Below the pieces are notes generated by a model. It ran no database searches. It saw only the letters and a list, made by a program, of their open reading frames with translations, and was not told the origin of the DNA. The position numbers and the translations under genes are program-made. A stretch of DNA of 64,000 bases, from the NCBI RefSeq assembly GCF_005490985.1, contig NZ_CP027869.1:1178001-1242000 (forward strand). The letters are read 5' to 3'. This stretch comes from Curtobacterium sp. SGAir0471 (GTDB lineage Bacteria; Actinomycetota; Actinomycetes; Actinomycetales; Microbacteriaceae). Of the stretch, positions 34,248 through 48,048 are shown in pieces (position 1 is the first letter of the stretch; each line of letters begins with the position of its first letter).

Positions 34248-35492
34248 ATGGCCACCGAGACCCGCACCCCCTTCGAGGAGCAGCGCTCCGCTCGTCCGCA
34301 GGTGCGCCCGCGCACCGAGGGGTGGACCCAGGCCCAGGACTCCGAGGGGCGTCCGCTCCTGCAGTTCGCGTCACCGAAGCGTGGCAAGCCGCCGGTGCAC
34401 CTGGCCGACATGACCGTCGAGGAGCGCGTCGAGAAGGTCAAGGAGCTCGGCCTGCCCGGCTTCCGTGCGAAGCAGCTGTCGACGCACTACTTCACGCACT
34501 ACTCGTCGGACCCGGCGACGATGACCGACCTGCCGGCGGCCCAGCGCGAGGAACTCGTGGCGGGGATGCTGCCGCCGCTCCTCACCGAGACCCGACGCCT
34601 GGCGACGGACAAGGGCGACACGATCAAGTTCCTCTGGAAGCTGCACGACGGCGCCCTGGTCGAGTCGGTGCTCATGCGCTACCCCGGGCGCATCACGCTC
34701 TGCGTCTCGTCGCAGGCCGGCTGCGGCATGAACTGCCCCTTCTGCGCCACCGGCCAGGCGGGACTGACGCGCAACATGTCGACGGCCGAGATCGTCGAGC
34801 AGATCGTCCGGGCGAACGCCGCGATCGCCGCCGGTGAGCTCGGGGGCGACCCGCGGAAGGGCGGGCAGGACCGCGTCGACGCCGAGCGCGTCACGAACAT
34901 CGTGTTCATGGGCATGGGGGAGCCGCTCGCGAACTACAAGCGCGTGATCGAGGCGGTCCGGACGATGATCGCCCCGCAGCCGCACGGCCTCGGGATGAGT
35001 GCCCGCGGCATCACGGTCTCCACCGTCGGGCTGGTACCGGCGATCAAGAAGCTCGCGGACGAGGACATCCCGCTCACCTTCGCGCTGTCCCTGCACGCGC
35101 CCGACGACGAGCTGCGCGACGAGCTCATCCCGGTGAACTCGCGGTGGAAGGCCGACGAGGCGATCGACGCCGCGTACGAGTACTACGCGAAGACCGGCCG
35201 ACGGGTCTCGATCGAGTACGCGCTCATCAAGGACATGAACGACCACGCGTGGCGCGCCGACCTGCTCGCCGAGAAGCTCAACGCCCGCGGCAAGGGCTGG
35301 GTGCACGTCAACCCGATCCCGCTCAACCCGACGCCCGGTTCGGTCTGGACCTCGTCGGAGCCCCACGTGCAGGACGAGTTCGTCCGCCGGCTCAACGCCG
35401 CCGGCGTCCCGACGACCCTCCGAGACACCCGCGGCAAGGAGATCGACGGGGCTTGCGGTCAGTTGGCTGCGGCCGACGAGACCGACGTCTGA
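34248..35492 (+). CDS. rlmN: 23S rRNA (adenine-2503-C2)-methyltransferase RlmN
   Basis: RlmN is a radical-SAM enzyme that methylates A2503 of 23S rRNA and A37 of some tRNAs. The radical-SAM cysteines are Cys159, Cys163 and Cys166 in [12 protein letters not shown]. Other family motifs are present: [33 protein letters not shown] and [32 protein letters not shown] and the C-terminal Cys loop ([10 protein letters not shown]) follow. Length (414 residues from the ATG at 34248) is normal. A GTG immediately upstream is an alternative. It sits upstream of the rRNA operon, but a terminator separates them. Confidence 0.96.
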   Translation: MATETRTPFEEQRSARPQVRPRTEGWTQAQDSEGRPLLQFASPKRGKPPVHLADMTVEERVEKVKELGLPGFRAKQLSTHYFTHYSSDPATMTDLPAAQREELVAGMLPPLLTETRRLATDKGDTIKFLWKLHDGALVESVLMRYPGRITLCVSSQAGCGMNCPFCATGQAGLTRNMSTAEIVEQIVRANAAIAAGELGGDPRKGGQDRVDAERVTNIVFMGMGEPLANYKRVIEAVRTMIAPQPHGLGMSARGITVSTVGLVPAIKKLADEDIPLTFALSLHAPDDELRDELIPVNSRWKADEAIDAAYEYYAKTGRRVSIEYALIKDMNDHAWRADLLAEKLNARGKGWVHVNPIPLNPTPGSVWTSSEPHVQDEFVRRLNAAGVPTTLRDTRGKEIDGACGQLAAADETDV

Positions 35493-35508
35493 GCAGACGA
35501 TCGGTCGA

Positions 35509-35546
35509 ACGGGAGGCGCGGTGCGGGTTCGCACCGCGCCTCCCGT
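35509..35546. terminator. rlmN terminator, palindrome family copy 3
   Basis: A perfect 17-bp stem, ACGGGAGGCGCGGTGCG with its complement, has a GGTT loop. It starts 17 bp after the rlmN stop and separates it from the rRNA promoter region. Confidence 0.9.
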
Positions 35547-35656
35547 CGTTCCCGGGTTGCGTCTGCCCCGCCCGCCGTCCTCGGCACGCGCCGGTACCCC
35601 GCCATCCGCGAGTTCTCGGGGAAGTCGGGGGACGACACGCCCGGGCGGTGGGTCGG

Positions 35657-35686
35657 TTGGCCGTGGTGGTGGGGCGTGTGTAAAGT
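35657..35686 (+). promoter_or_regulatory. Candidate rRNA promoter P1
   Basis: TTGGCC (35657) and TAAAGT (35681) are spaced by 18 bp, with TG just upstream of the -10. It is about 310 bp before the 16S gene, where rRNA promoters are expected. Assignment is by eye. Confidence 0.5.
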
Positions 35687-35819
35687 AATCACTCGTTGCC
35701 GCTGAGGCGGAGAACGGAACGGCCGAGTGGCTCGCTTCCGAGTCTCGCCCGGGCAGCGAACTTCCAGCCCCTCTGATGAGACGCACTGTGGTGTGTCGAG
35801 TGGGGGGTGCGTCTGGTCC

Positions 35820-35841
35820 TTGAGAACTCAACAGCGTGCAC
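35820..35841 (+). promoter_or_regulatory. rRNA leader antitermination element (boxA-like)
   Basis: TTGAGAACTCAACAGCGTGC is the conserved actinobacterial rRNA leader element, matched by TTGAGAACTACACAGTGGAC in the 16S-23S spacer (37835). Both likely bind NusB/NusE antitermination factors on the nascent transcript. Confidence 0.7.
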
Positions 35842-35919
35842 ATTGTCAATGCCAATTATTTTGACCCCGTGCCTGGTCGGTTTGCTGACCGGGTCGGAGA
35901 CAATTCCTTTTGGATTGAA

Positions 35920-35948
35920 TTGATTGTCCAGTGGACAGTCTTTACAGT
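35920..35948 (+). promoter_or_regulatory. Candidate rRNA promoter P2 or processing region
   Basis: TTGATT (35920) and TACAGT (35943) are spaced by 17 bp. It lies downstream of the leader element, so it would give transcripts without that element. It could instead be part of the 16S processing stem. Confidence 0.35.
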
Positions 35949-35993
35949 CAAGATCAACTCGGCCTGCTGCTTTTGGTGGTGGGTTGGTAATTT

Positions 35994-41067
<5,074 letters not shown>

Positions 41068-41207
41068 AACACAACTATTACCCACACTTTCGGGTGGGGG
41101 GCTCGCGTCCACTTTGTGGTTCCCGACAGACGATCGGGAATCAAACTGAATACTTCAGCAATGCTCTGAAGGAACAATGGTTTGATCCAGGATCTGGGTC
41201 GACAGTG

Positions 41208-41325
41208 TTCCGGTGGTCATAGCGAGAGGGAAACGCCCGGTCACATTCCGAACCCGGAAGCTAAGCCTCTCAGCGCCGATGGTACTGCAAGGGGGACCTT
41301 GTGGGAGAGTAGGACGCCGCCGGAC
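41208..41325 (+). rRNA. 5S ribosomal RNA
   Basis: About 118 nt. The outer stem TCCGGTGG pairs with CCGCCGGA. GGAAACGCCCGGTCACATTCCGAACCCGGAAGCTAAG is the conserved core. It lies 140 nt after 23S and before the terminator. Confidence 0.95.
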
Positions 41326-41343
41326 TCAACGTTCAGCAACACC

Positions 41344-41379
41344 AGGAAACCCCTGACCGTTCACGGTCAGGGGTTTCCT
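41344..41379 (+). terminator. rRNA operon terminator
   Basis: A 16-bp perfect stem, AGGAAACCCCTGACCG with CGGTCAGGGGTTTCCT, has the loop TTCA. It lies 19 bp after 5S and also serves the convergent response-regulator gene. Confidence 0.92.
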
Positions 41380-41435
41380 GCGTTCTCCGGGCATTTCGAA
41401 CTGTGGGCAGTTCATGGGGCGTTGCCCGGCCTCGC

Positions 41436-42062
41436 TCAGCGAAGGATGCCGAGCTCCATCGCGCGGGTCACGGCACGGGTGCGGTCGTTCACGCCGAGCT
41501 TCTCGAACACGTGCCCGAGGTGCGTCTTCACCGTCGTCTCGCTGACGAAGAGCGCGCGGCCGATGGCGGGGTTCGAGTTCCCCTGTGCGACGAGCTGCAG
41601 CACCTCGAGCTCGCGTGGGCTCAGTGCCGGGCCGAGCGGCACCTTCGCGGTCGTCCGGCGGACGAGCGCCGCAGCCGCCGAGGGAGCGAGGGCGGTCTCA
41701 CCCCGCGCGGTCGCCCGCAGCCCGGCGAGGATCTCGGACTCCGGCGCGGCCTTGAGCAGGTAGCCGGACGCGCCGGCCTCGATCGCGGCGAGGATCTGGT
41801 CGTCGGACTCGTACGTGGTGAGGATGAGCACGCGAATGTCGGGCTCGCGGGCGAGTATGCGCGCCGTCGCCTCGTCACCGGTGCACCCGGGCATGCGCAG
41901 GTCCATGAGCACGACGTCGGGGCGCTCCGCCAGGGCCGTCGCGACGGCGCCCTCGCCATCGCTGGCCTGCCCGACGACCTGCACGTCGTCCGCGTCCTGC
42001 AGCAGGGCGACGATGCCTGCGCGGACGATCGGGTGGTCGTCCGCCACGACGACCCGGATCAC
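41436..42062 (-). CDS. NarL/FixJ-family (LuxR-type) response regulator
   Basis: A 208-residue two-component regulator. The receiver domain has the acidic pair DD (8-9), phospho-acceptor Asp54 in DVVLMDLRMPG, the Thr and Lys sites (ILTTYES, YLLKAAP), and a C-terminal LuxR-type DNA-binding domain (LSPRELEVLQLVAQG, ALFVSETTVKTHLGHVFEKLGVNDRTRAV). Its start overlaps the histidine kinase stop by 4 bp. With the ABC exporter genes upstream on the same strand it forms a four-gene operon. It probably controls that operon, perhaps through the palindrome at 45023. Confidence 0.95.
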   Translation of the reverse strand: MIRVVVADDHPIVRAGIVALLQDADDVQVVGQASDGEGAVATALAERPDVVLMDLRMPGCTGDEATARILAREPDIRVLILTTYESDDQILAAIEAGASGYLLKAAPESEILAGLRATARGETALAPSAAAALVRRTTAKVPLGPALSPRELEVLQLVAQGNSNPAIGRALFVSETTVKTHLGHVFEKLGVNDRTRAVTRAMELGILR

Positions 42063-43258
42063 CGGGTCACCTCGGTCGGCGCTGATGTGACAGCCGGGAG
42101 GCGCGGCTCGGCCCCGGTGGGCAGGTCCACGGTGACGACGGTGCCGCCTCCGGCGTCGCTCGTGATCGTGCAGGTGCCGCCCGCGAGGGCCAGTCGTTCG
42201 CGGAGCCCGCGGAGCCCGTGACCGGCGGTGGGCAGGGTCGGGTCGAAGCCGGCGCCGTCGTCCGCGACACGGAGCGCGGCGCGGCCGTCCTCGACCTGCA
42301 GGACGACCTGCACCGATGACGCCGCGGCATGCGCTCGGACGTTCGCCAGCGCCTCTTGCGCGACACGGAGCAGCACGACCTGCGCGTCGCGGTCCAGCGC
42401 GCAGTCGGACGCCTCGACCCGCACCGGTGTGCCGGTCTCGCGTCCGAAGCGTTCGCCGAGGCGGTGCAGCGCGGCGCCGAGTCCGTCGCTCGCGACACCG
42501 GCGGCACCGGCTGCGACGAGTGTGCGGGACTCCTCGAGCGCGGTTCGGGCCGACTCCTCGAGCACGGCGAGGCGGTCGTGCAAGCGGTCGAGTCGGTCGC
42601 CGGTCAGGTCGCCCCGGGCGCGCTCGGTGAGCATGACGATCCCGGCGAGGTCCTGCGCCACGGTGTCGTGGAGCTCCCGCGCCAGCCGCGCCCGCTCGCT
42701 GGTCACGCCGGCAGCGCGGTTCGCCTCAGCGAGCGAATGCTGCGTCGCCTCGAGCTGCTCGATGAGCCTGCGGCGCTCGTCGGACAGTCGGGCGATCCGG
42801 AAGATCCAGAGCCCGAGCGCGCATGCGCCGAGGACGCTGATCGCCTCGATCAGGACCGTGCCGCCGAGGGCGTCCGGGCCGGATGCGATCTGCAGGCCGA
42901 CGCCCGACGCGATGCCGATCGCGACCGAGACCCAGACGGCGGTGCGGATGCGCTCGACCTGGCACCACGCCACGGGGAACAGGACGGACTGGATGAACGC
43001 GGTGCTCGGGACGACCGCGGGCAGGACGAGGGCGACGACCACGAGCAACGGCACGAACGCCGCTGCGGCGCGGGGCTCGTCGTACCCACGCCAGCCGTAC
43101 GTCACGTACGCCAGGGCGAGCAACCCGAGGGCGACGAAGGCCGGCCAGCGTGACGGCCAGGGCGACCAGTCGGTCGCGGCGATCACCGACACGAGCGCGA
43201 CGGCGACTGCGACCGCGACGTGCAGTCCCCAGTTGCGGTGCCTGGTGATCCGGTCCAT
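42059..43258 (-). CDS. Sensor histidine kinase (HisKA_3 type)
   Basis: From ATG 43258 (MDRITRHRNWGLHV) the product has 399 residues. About six membrane helices occupy the first 150, with very short external loops (intramembrane-sensing layout). The dimerisation/phosphoacceptor motif is LARELHDTVAQDLAGIVML. The ATPase domain shows VAQEALANVRAHAAASSV, DDGAGFDP and GHGLRGLRERLALAGG. This is the LiaS/DesK-like type that often monitors membrane damage or antimicrobial peptides. It is co-transcribed with the response regulator and an ABC exporter. Confidence 0.92.
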   Translation of the reverse strand: MDRITRHRNWGLHVAVAVAVALVSVIAATDWSPWPSRWPAFVALGLLALAYVTYGWRGYDEPRAAAAFVPLLVVVALVLPAVVPSTAFIQSVLFPVAWCQVERIRTAVWVSVAIGIASGVGLQIASGPDALGGTVLIEAISVLGACALGLWIFRIARLSDERRRLIEQLEATQHSLAEANRAAGVTSERARLARELHDTVAQDLAGIVMLTERARGDLTGDRLDRLHDRLAVLEESARTALEESRTLVAAGAAGVASDGLGAALHRLGERFGRETGTPVRVEASDCALDRDAQVVLLRVAQEALANVRAHAAASSVQVVLQVEDGRAALRVADDGAGFDPTLPTAGHGLRGLRERLALAGGTCTITSDAGGGTVVTVDLPTGAEPRLPAVTSAPTEVTR

Positions 43259-43310
43259 GCCGACAGCATCCCATCGACTGCGGCCGTTGCGCGGTTCCTC
43301 CACAGCCCCA

Positions 43311-44126
43311 TCACCCGTCTCGCCGGTTCCACCGGAACGTCAGGAGGCAGGCGACGGTGCCGAGGACCAGCCATGCTGCCAGGACGAGGGTTCCGAGTCC
43401 GAGGTGCCACGCGCCTCCCGGCTCGGCGGACGCGAACGCGCCCGGCAGGAACACCGAGCGCATCCCGGACGCCATCCAGCGCAGGGGGAACACGCTCGCG
43501 ACGGTCTGCAGCCAGTCAGGGAGCTGGGTGAAGGGGAGGTACACACCGGAGATGAACTGCAGGACCAGGACGACGGGGACGATCGTGGCGGTGGCGCGGC
43601 GGCCCTCGCGGGGGAGCGCCGAGATCGCGATGCCGAGGACGCTCGCGGTGGCGACGCCCAGGAGCACGAGACCGGCGAACCGGGCCCACGCACCGCCGTC
43701 GGTGGGCAGGTCGACGCCGAAGACGACGCCCGCGACGAGGAGGAGCAGCGCGGTCTGCACGATCGAGGTCACGAGGACCATGCCGATCTTGCCGACGAAG
43801 TAGCTCACGACCGGCAGCGGCGTGCCGCCCAGACGCTTGAGCGTGCCGTCGCTGCGCTCGCCGGCGATGTCCACGCCGAGGGACTGCGTGCCGGAGAGCA
43901 GGAAGCCCGTGGCGACGAGCCCGGGCAGGTAGTAGGTGGCGTAGTCGACGCTGACGCCCGGGCCCGCCTGGATGTCGGCGGCGCTGCTGAACGCCACCGA
44001 GAAGAGCGCGAGCATGACGATCGGGAAGAGGAAGGTGAAGAAGACCGAGTCCGGCGCGCGGAAGTACGACCGGAGTTCGTACGCGATGCGGTGGGCGCCG
44101 AGGCGGATGCCGGGTGCGGGATTCAT
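43311..44126 (-). CDS. ABC-2-type transporter permease
   Basis: A 271-residue permease with six membrane helices. The ABC-2 pattern is evident: AYELRSYFRAPDSVFFTFLFPIVMLALFSVAF, GLVATGFLLSGTQSLGVDIAGERSDGTLKRLGGTPL, and FISGVYLPFTQLPDWLQTVASVFPLRWMASGMR. Its start overlaps the ATPase stop by 4 bp. The pair is DrrAB-like and could export drugs, lipids or peptides. The sensor kinase follows 52 bp downstream. Confidence 0.92.
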   Translation of the reverse strand: MNPAPGIRLGAHRIAYELRSYFRAPDSVFFTFLFPIVMLALFSVAFSSAADIQAGPGVSVDYATYYLPGLVATGFLLSGTQSLGVDIAGERSDGTLKRLGGTPLPVVSYFVGKIGMVLVTSIVQTALLLLVAGVVFGVDLPTDGGAWARFAGLVLLGVATASVLGIAISALPREGRRATATIVPVVLVLQFISGVYLPFTQLPDWLQTVASVFPLRWMASGMRSVFLPGAFASAEPGGAWHLGLGTLVLAAWLVLGTVACLLTFRWNRRDG

Positions 44127-44968
44127 GCTGCGTGCTCCGAGATCATGGTGAGGTAGACGTCCTCGAGCGAGGGGCGGACGACCTCGAGTGCGTGCATAGG
44201 GGCCGTCGTGCTCCGGACCAGGGTGGTCGGGTCGGGCGTGCGGCGCTCGTGCCGTGCTCCGGTGTCGTCCTGCCACCGGACGATGGGTGTGCGTGCGTCC
44301 GGTCCGCCGATCGCGTCGATCGGTGCGACGTCGAGCAGGCGACCGCCGGCGAGCACGGCGGCGCGGTCCGCGAGGTGCGCGGCCTCGTCGAGGTAGTGCG
44401 TGGTGAGCAGGACGCTGGTGCCCTCGTCGCGGACGCTGCGGATCAGCTGCCAGAACTGCCCACGGGCTTCGGGGTCGAAGCCCGTGGTCGGCTCGTCGAG
44501 GAACAGGACCTCGGGCCGGCCGATGATCCCGAGGGCGACGTCGACGCGGCGGCGCTGCCCTCCCGACAGGCGGCTGATGCGGGTGTTGCGCTGGGCCTCG
44601 AGTCCGGTCGCGGCGAGGAGTTCGTCCACGGGGCGGCTCCGCGGGTACAGGTGGCGGAAGTGCTGCAGTTGCTCGGCAACGGTGACGTTCGGGGACTCGG
44701 CACTGGTCTGCAGGACGATGCCGACGCGGGCGTTGTGGCTGCGACTGGCGTGCGCGGGGTCGTGCCCGAGGACGCGGACCTCGCCGCCGGTGCGGGAGCG
44801 GAACCCCTCGAGGATCTCGACCGTGGTGGACTTGCCGGCGCCGTTCGGCCCGAGCAGCGCGAAGGTCTCGCCCTGCTCGATCGTGAAGGAGATGTCGTCG
44901 ACGGCCCGCTTGCCGTCGGGGTACTGCTTCGTGAGGTGCTCGACCGTCACGGCCGGTGAGGTGGACAT
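44123..44968 (-). CDS. ABC transporter ATP-binding protein (DrrA-like)
   Basis: A 281-residue ATPase. Walker A is LLGPNGAGKSTTVEIL, signature RLSGGQRRRVDVALG, Walker B VLFLDEPTTGFDPEARGQ and the switch His in LTTHYLDEAAHLADR. The C-terminal DUF4162-like extension (GARHERRTPDPTTLVR) is typical of DrrA-type exporters. It is the first gene of the four-gene operon (44968-41436), with a 22-bp palindrome about 55 bp upstream of its start. Confidence 0.93.
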   Translation of the reverse strand: MSTSPAVTVEHLTKQYPDGKRAVDDISFTIEQGETFALLGPNGAGKSTTVEILEGFRSRTGGEVRVLGHDPAHASRSHNARVGIVLQTSAESPNVTVAEQLQHFRHLYPRSRPVDELLAATGLEAQRNTRISRLSGGQRRRVDVALGIIGRPEVLFLDEPTTGFDPEARGQFWQLIRSVRDEGTSVLLTTHYLDEAAHLADRAAVLAGGRLLDVAPIDAIGGPDARTPIVRWQDDTGARHERRTPDPTTLVRSTTAPMHALEVVRPSLEDVYLTMISEHAA

Positions 44969-45022
44969 GCGTCCAGCCTCGTCGGCCGGCGCCGCCGACG
45001 GATCGGAGGAGTGGGCGGACGT

Positions 45023-45044
45023 GCATCCTCCGATCGGAGGATGC
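45023..45044. promoter_or_regulatory. Candidate operator: perfect 22-bp palindrome upstream of ABC/TCS operon
   Basis: The half-site GCATCCTCCGA is followed directly by its complement. A further partial copy GATCGGAGGA lies nearer the ABC gene (45001). It sits about 55 bp upstream of the start codon at 44968, where a regulator of that operon would bind. Which regulator binds is unknown. Confidence 0.6.
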
Positions 45045-45140
45045 GGCGTTCGGCCGAGCCGGCTGGCCCGACCCTGGCGGAGCCGTTCCGCACCCAGCGC
45101 GTCGGACGGCTCGCTGGGATGCTCGATCTCGTCCGCGTCG

Positions 45141-45188
45141 TGACGATCCTGGTTCGCGCGACACGGGTTCCGCGAACCAGGATCGTCA
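45141..45188. repeat. 18-bp perfect inverted repeat with 12-base loop
   Basis: Arms TGACGATCCTGGTTCGCG and its complement enclose CGACACGGGTTC. It lies in the 426-bp intergenic region 44969-45394, about half-way between the divergent ABC operon and the 3' end of the uvrA-like gene. It could be a terminator, a REP-type element or a regulator site. No terminal T run. The region otherwise contains the operator (45023) and a palindrome (45256). Confidence 0.75.
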
Positions 45189-45255
45189 GTTGCCGCGCGG
45201 GGAACCGTGTCCCCGTCGGGACCTGCTCGGGAGTGAACGTGGACGCGGGTGGCGG

Positions 45256-45301
45256 ACGGACGGGAGGCGCGGGGCGGGCTGGTCGCGCGCCTCCCGTCCG
45301 T
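45256..45301. terminator. Palindrome family copy 4, downstream of uvrA-like gene
   Basis: 16-bp perfect arms, ACGGACGGGAGGCGCG with its complement, enclose a 14-base loop. It is 94 bp past the uvrA-like stop. Confidence 0.8.
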
Positions 45302-45394
45302 GCGGTGCGCTGACCGGTGTGGTCGGCGATGGGGCCGTCTGTGTGGTCGCCACGGCGTTCGCCTCCGTGGTCCCGCTGACCGGGCTGCCCCCGG

Positions 45395-47863
45395 TCAGGA
45401 CCCGAGGGCGGCCCGCAGGTACGGCGCGGTACGGCTCGCGGCGGACGCCGCGACCTCGCTCGGGGTGCCGGAGACCACCACCTGACCGCCCTCGTCACCG
45501 CCTGCCGGGCCCATGTCGATGACGTGGTCGGCCTGCGCGACGACGGACATGACGTGCTCGACCACGACGACGGTGTTGCCCGCGTCGGTGAGCCGCTGGA
45601 GCTGCGCGGTGAGGAGTTCGACGTCCGCCGGGTGCAGGCCCGTGGTCGGCTCGTCGAGCAGGTAGAGCGTGTGGCCCGTCCGGGCACGCTGCAGCTCGGT
45701 CGCGAGCTTGATGCGCTGGGCCTCGCCGCCGGAGAGCTCGGGCGCTGGCTGCCCGAGGCGCAGGTAGCCGAGGCCGACGCTCCGCAGGGCGTCCAGCGCG
45801 CGGGCGGCGGCGGGCAGGTCGGCGAGGGCGTCCGATGCCTCGTCGACGGTCATGCCGAGGACGTCGGCGATGGTCGAACCGTCGCGTCGGACCTGCAGGG
45901 TCTCGGCGTTGTACCGGGCGCCGTGGCACTCCGGGCACGGCGCCCAGCTGCCCGGCAGGAACAGGAGCTCGACGGAGACGGAGCCCTCGCCCTGGCACAC
46001 CTCGCAGCGGCCGCCTTCGACGTTGAACGAGAACCTGCCGGCGGTCCAGCCGCGCTCGCGTGCGTCGTCGGTTGCGGCGAAGGCCTGGCGCGCCGCGTCG
46101 AACATCCCCGTGTAGGTCGCGAGGTTCGACCGGGGTGTGCGACCGATCGGCTTCTGGTCGACCTCGACGACGCGGGTCACGAGCGGGTGCTGTGTCGCGA
46201 CCGCCGGCAGGACGCCGCCGACGAGCGAGGACTTGCCGGAGCCGGAGACGCCCGTCACAGCGGTCATCACACCGAGGGGCAGGTTGACGTCGAGCCCGCG
46301 ACCGGTCGTGCCGCCGCTGCCGGTGCCGGTGCCGGCGCCGGCGCCGCGCAGGTTGTGCAGCGTCACGTCGCGAAGCTCGAGCACGCCGACGGGGTCGCGC
46401 TGCTCGTGCTGCACGGGCTCGGTCCGGGGCTCCAGGTACCGACGGGTGACGCTCTCCGGGACGTCCGCGAGTCCTTCGGGCGGGCCGCTGTACAGCACGC
46501 GTCCACCGCCCGACCCGGCGCCGGGGCCGACGTCGACGATCCAGTCCGCCCGCCGGACGATGTCCATGTCGTGCTCGACCACGAAGACGCTGTTGCCACT
46601 CGCGCGGAGGTCGTCGAGGACCTGCACGAGGGACTCCGCGTCGGCCGGGTGCAGGCCCGCGCTCGGCTCGTCGAGCACGTACACCACGCCGAACAGCCCC
46701 GACCGGAGCTGCGTCGCGATCCGGAGGCGCTGCGTCTCACCGGGCGAGAGCGTTGGTGTCGCACGGTCGAGCCCGAGGTACCCGAGGCCGAGCCCGACGA
46801 GCACCTCGATCCGGCCGAGCAGGTCCGCGGCGATCGACTTCGCGACCTCGGACCGCTCCCCGGAGGTCACCCGGCTCTGTGCGGGGGACGGGTCGGTCAG
46901 CTCGGCTGCCGGGCGCAGGACCTCGGCCACCTGTGCGAGCGGCAGCGCGTTGAACGCGGCGATCGACAGGCCCCCGAACGTCACCGCAAGGGCGGCCCGG
47001 GTCAGCCCGGTGCCGTGGCAGAAATGGCACGGACCGGACTCGACGAAGCGCAGGGCCTTGTTCCGCTGGGTCTCGCTCTGCGAGTCGGCGAAGGTGTGCA
47101 GCGTGTACTGCCGCGCGCTCCAGAACCGGCCCTTGTACGGCTTCGCCACGCGGTCGCGCTTCGGGTGGACCTCGACGACCGGCTGCTCCTCGGTGAAGAG
47201 GAGCCAGTCGCGGTCCTCCTGCGGGAGCTCCCGCCACGGCCGGTCGATGTCGTAGCCGAGCACCGCCGTCACGTCGCGGAGGTTCTTGCCCTGCCAGGCG
47301 CCGGGCTAGGCGGTGATCGCGCCCTCACGGATGGACAGCGACGGGTCGTGCACCGCCGAAGCCTCGGTCACCTCGTGTGCCGTGCCGAGGCCGTGGCAGC
47401 GCGGGCACGCACCGGCGACGGTGTTCGGCGAGAACGAGTCGGAGTAGAGCTGCTCGGCGCCCTCGGGGTAGGTGCCGGCGCGCGAGTAGAGCATGCGGAC
47501 CGAGTTGCTCAGCGTCGTCAGGGTGCCGACGGTCGAACGGGTGCTCGGGGCTCCGCGGCGCTGCTGCAGGGCGACGGCAGGGGGTAGGCCGGTGATCTCG
47601 TCGACGTGCGGGGTGCTGCCCTGGGCGATGAGCCGGCGGGCGTACGGGGCGACGGACTCGAGGAACCGCCGCTGTGCCTCGGCGAAAACCGTGCCGAACG
47701 CCAGGCTCGACTTGCCGGAGCCGGAGACACCCGTGAAGGCGACGATGCGGTCGCGGGGGATGTCGACGTCGACGTCTTGCAGGTTGTGCTCGCGGGCGCC
47801 GCGGACGCGGATGAACCCGTCGTGGGACGGCGGCTGGTCGGCAGGGTGGTGCGGTGCGGGCAT
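45395..47863 (-). pseudogene. UvrA2-like excinuclease ATPase, interrupted by one in-frame TAG
   Basis: The full frame of 823 codons is UvrA-like. It has two ABC ATPase halves, each with Walker A (GVSGSGKSSLAFG near residue 47 and GVSGSGKSSLVGG in the second) and signature/Walker B motifs (LSPGETQRLRIATQL, LSGGEAQRIKLATEL, LLDEPTTGLHPADVELL). Zinc-finger CxxC pairs CPRCHGLG, CHFCHGTG, CEVCQGEG and CPECHGARY are present. It lacks the long UvrB-binding insertion of canonical UvrA, as in the UvrA2 group tied to drug resistance. One TAG at 47306-47308 interrupts it after ITA; family members read ITAWPGAWQGK, so TGG became TAG. Downstream translation could restart at GTG 47272, but the first ATPase Walker A would then be lost. 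Confidence 0.9.
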
Positions 47864-47919
47864 CCGTTCGAGCGTAGGCGGAAGTGTCGGCCGGTGTTCC
47901 GGAGGCGACCGCGAGGCGG

Positions 47920-48008
47920 ACGGGAGGCGCGGGGCGGGCCGGCAGCGTGCCTCCCGGCCGGCACGTGCGGACGGGAGGCACGGGGCGGGCTGGGCACGTG
48001 CCTCCCGG
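47920..48008. terminator. Two tandem degenerate palindromes, family copies 5 and 6
   Basis: The first has CGGGAGGC (47921) paired with GCCTCCCG (47949). The second has GGGAGGCACG paired with CGTGCCTCCC near 47972-48006. They lie between the divergent uvrA-like and membrane-protein genes, so their role there is not obvious; they may insulate against read-through. Confidence 0.7.
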
Positions 48009-48048
48009 CCGGTCGGTCGGTACGGTGGTCCCGGGGAACGGGGGATCG

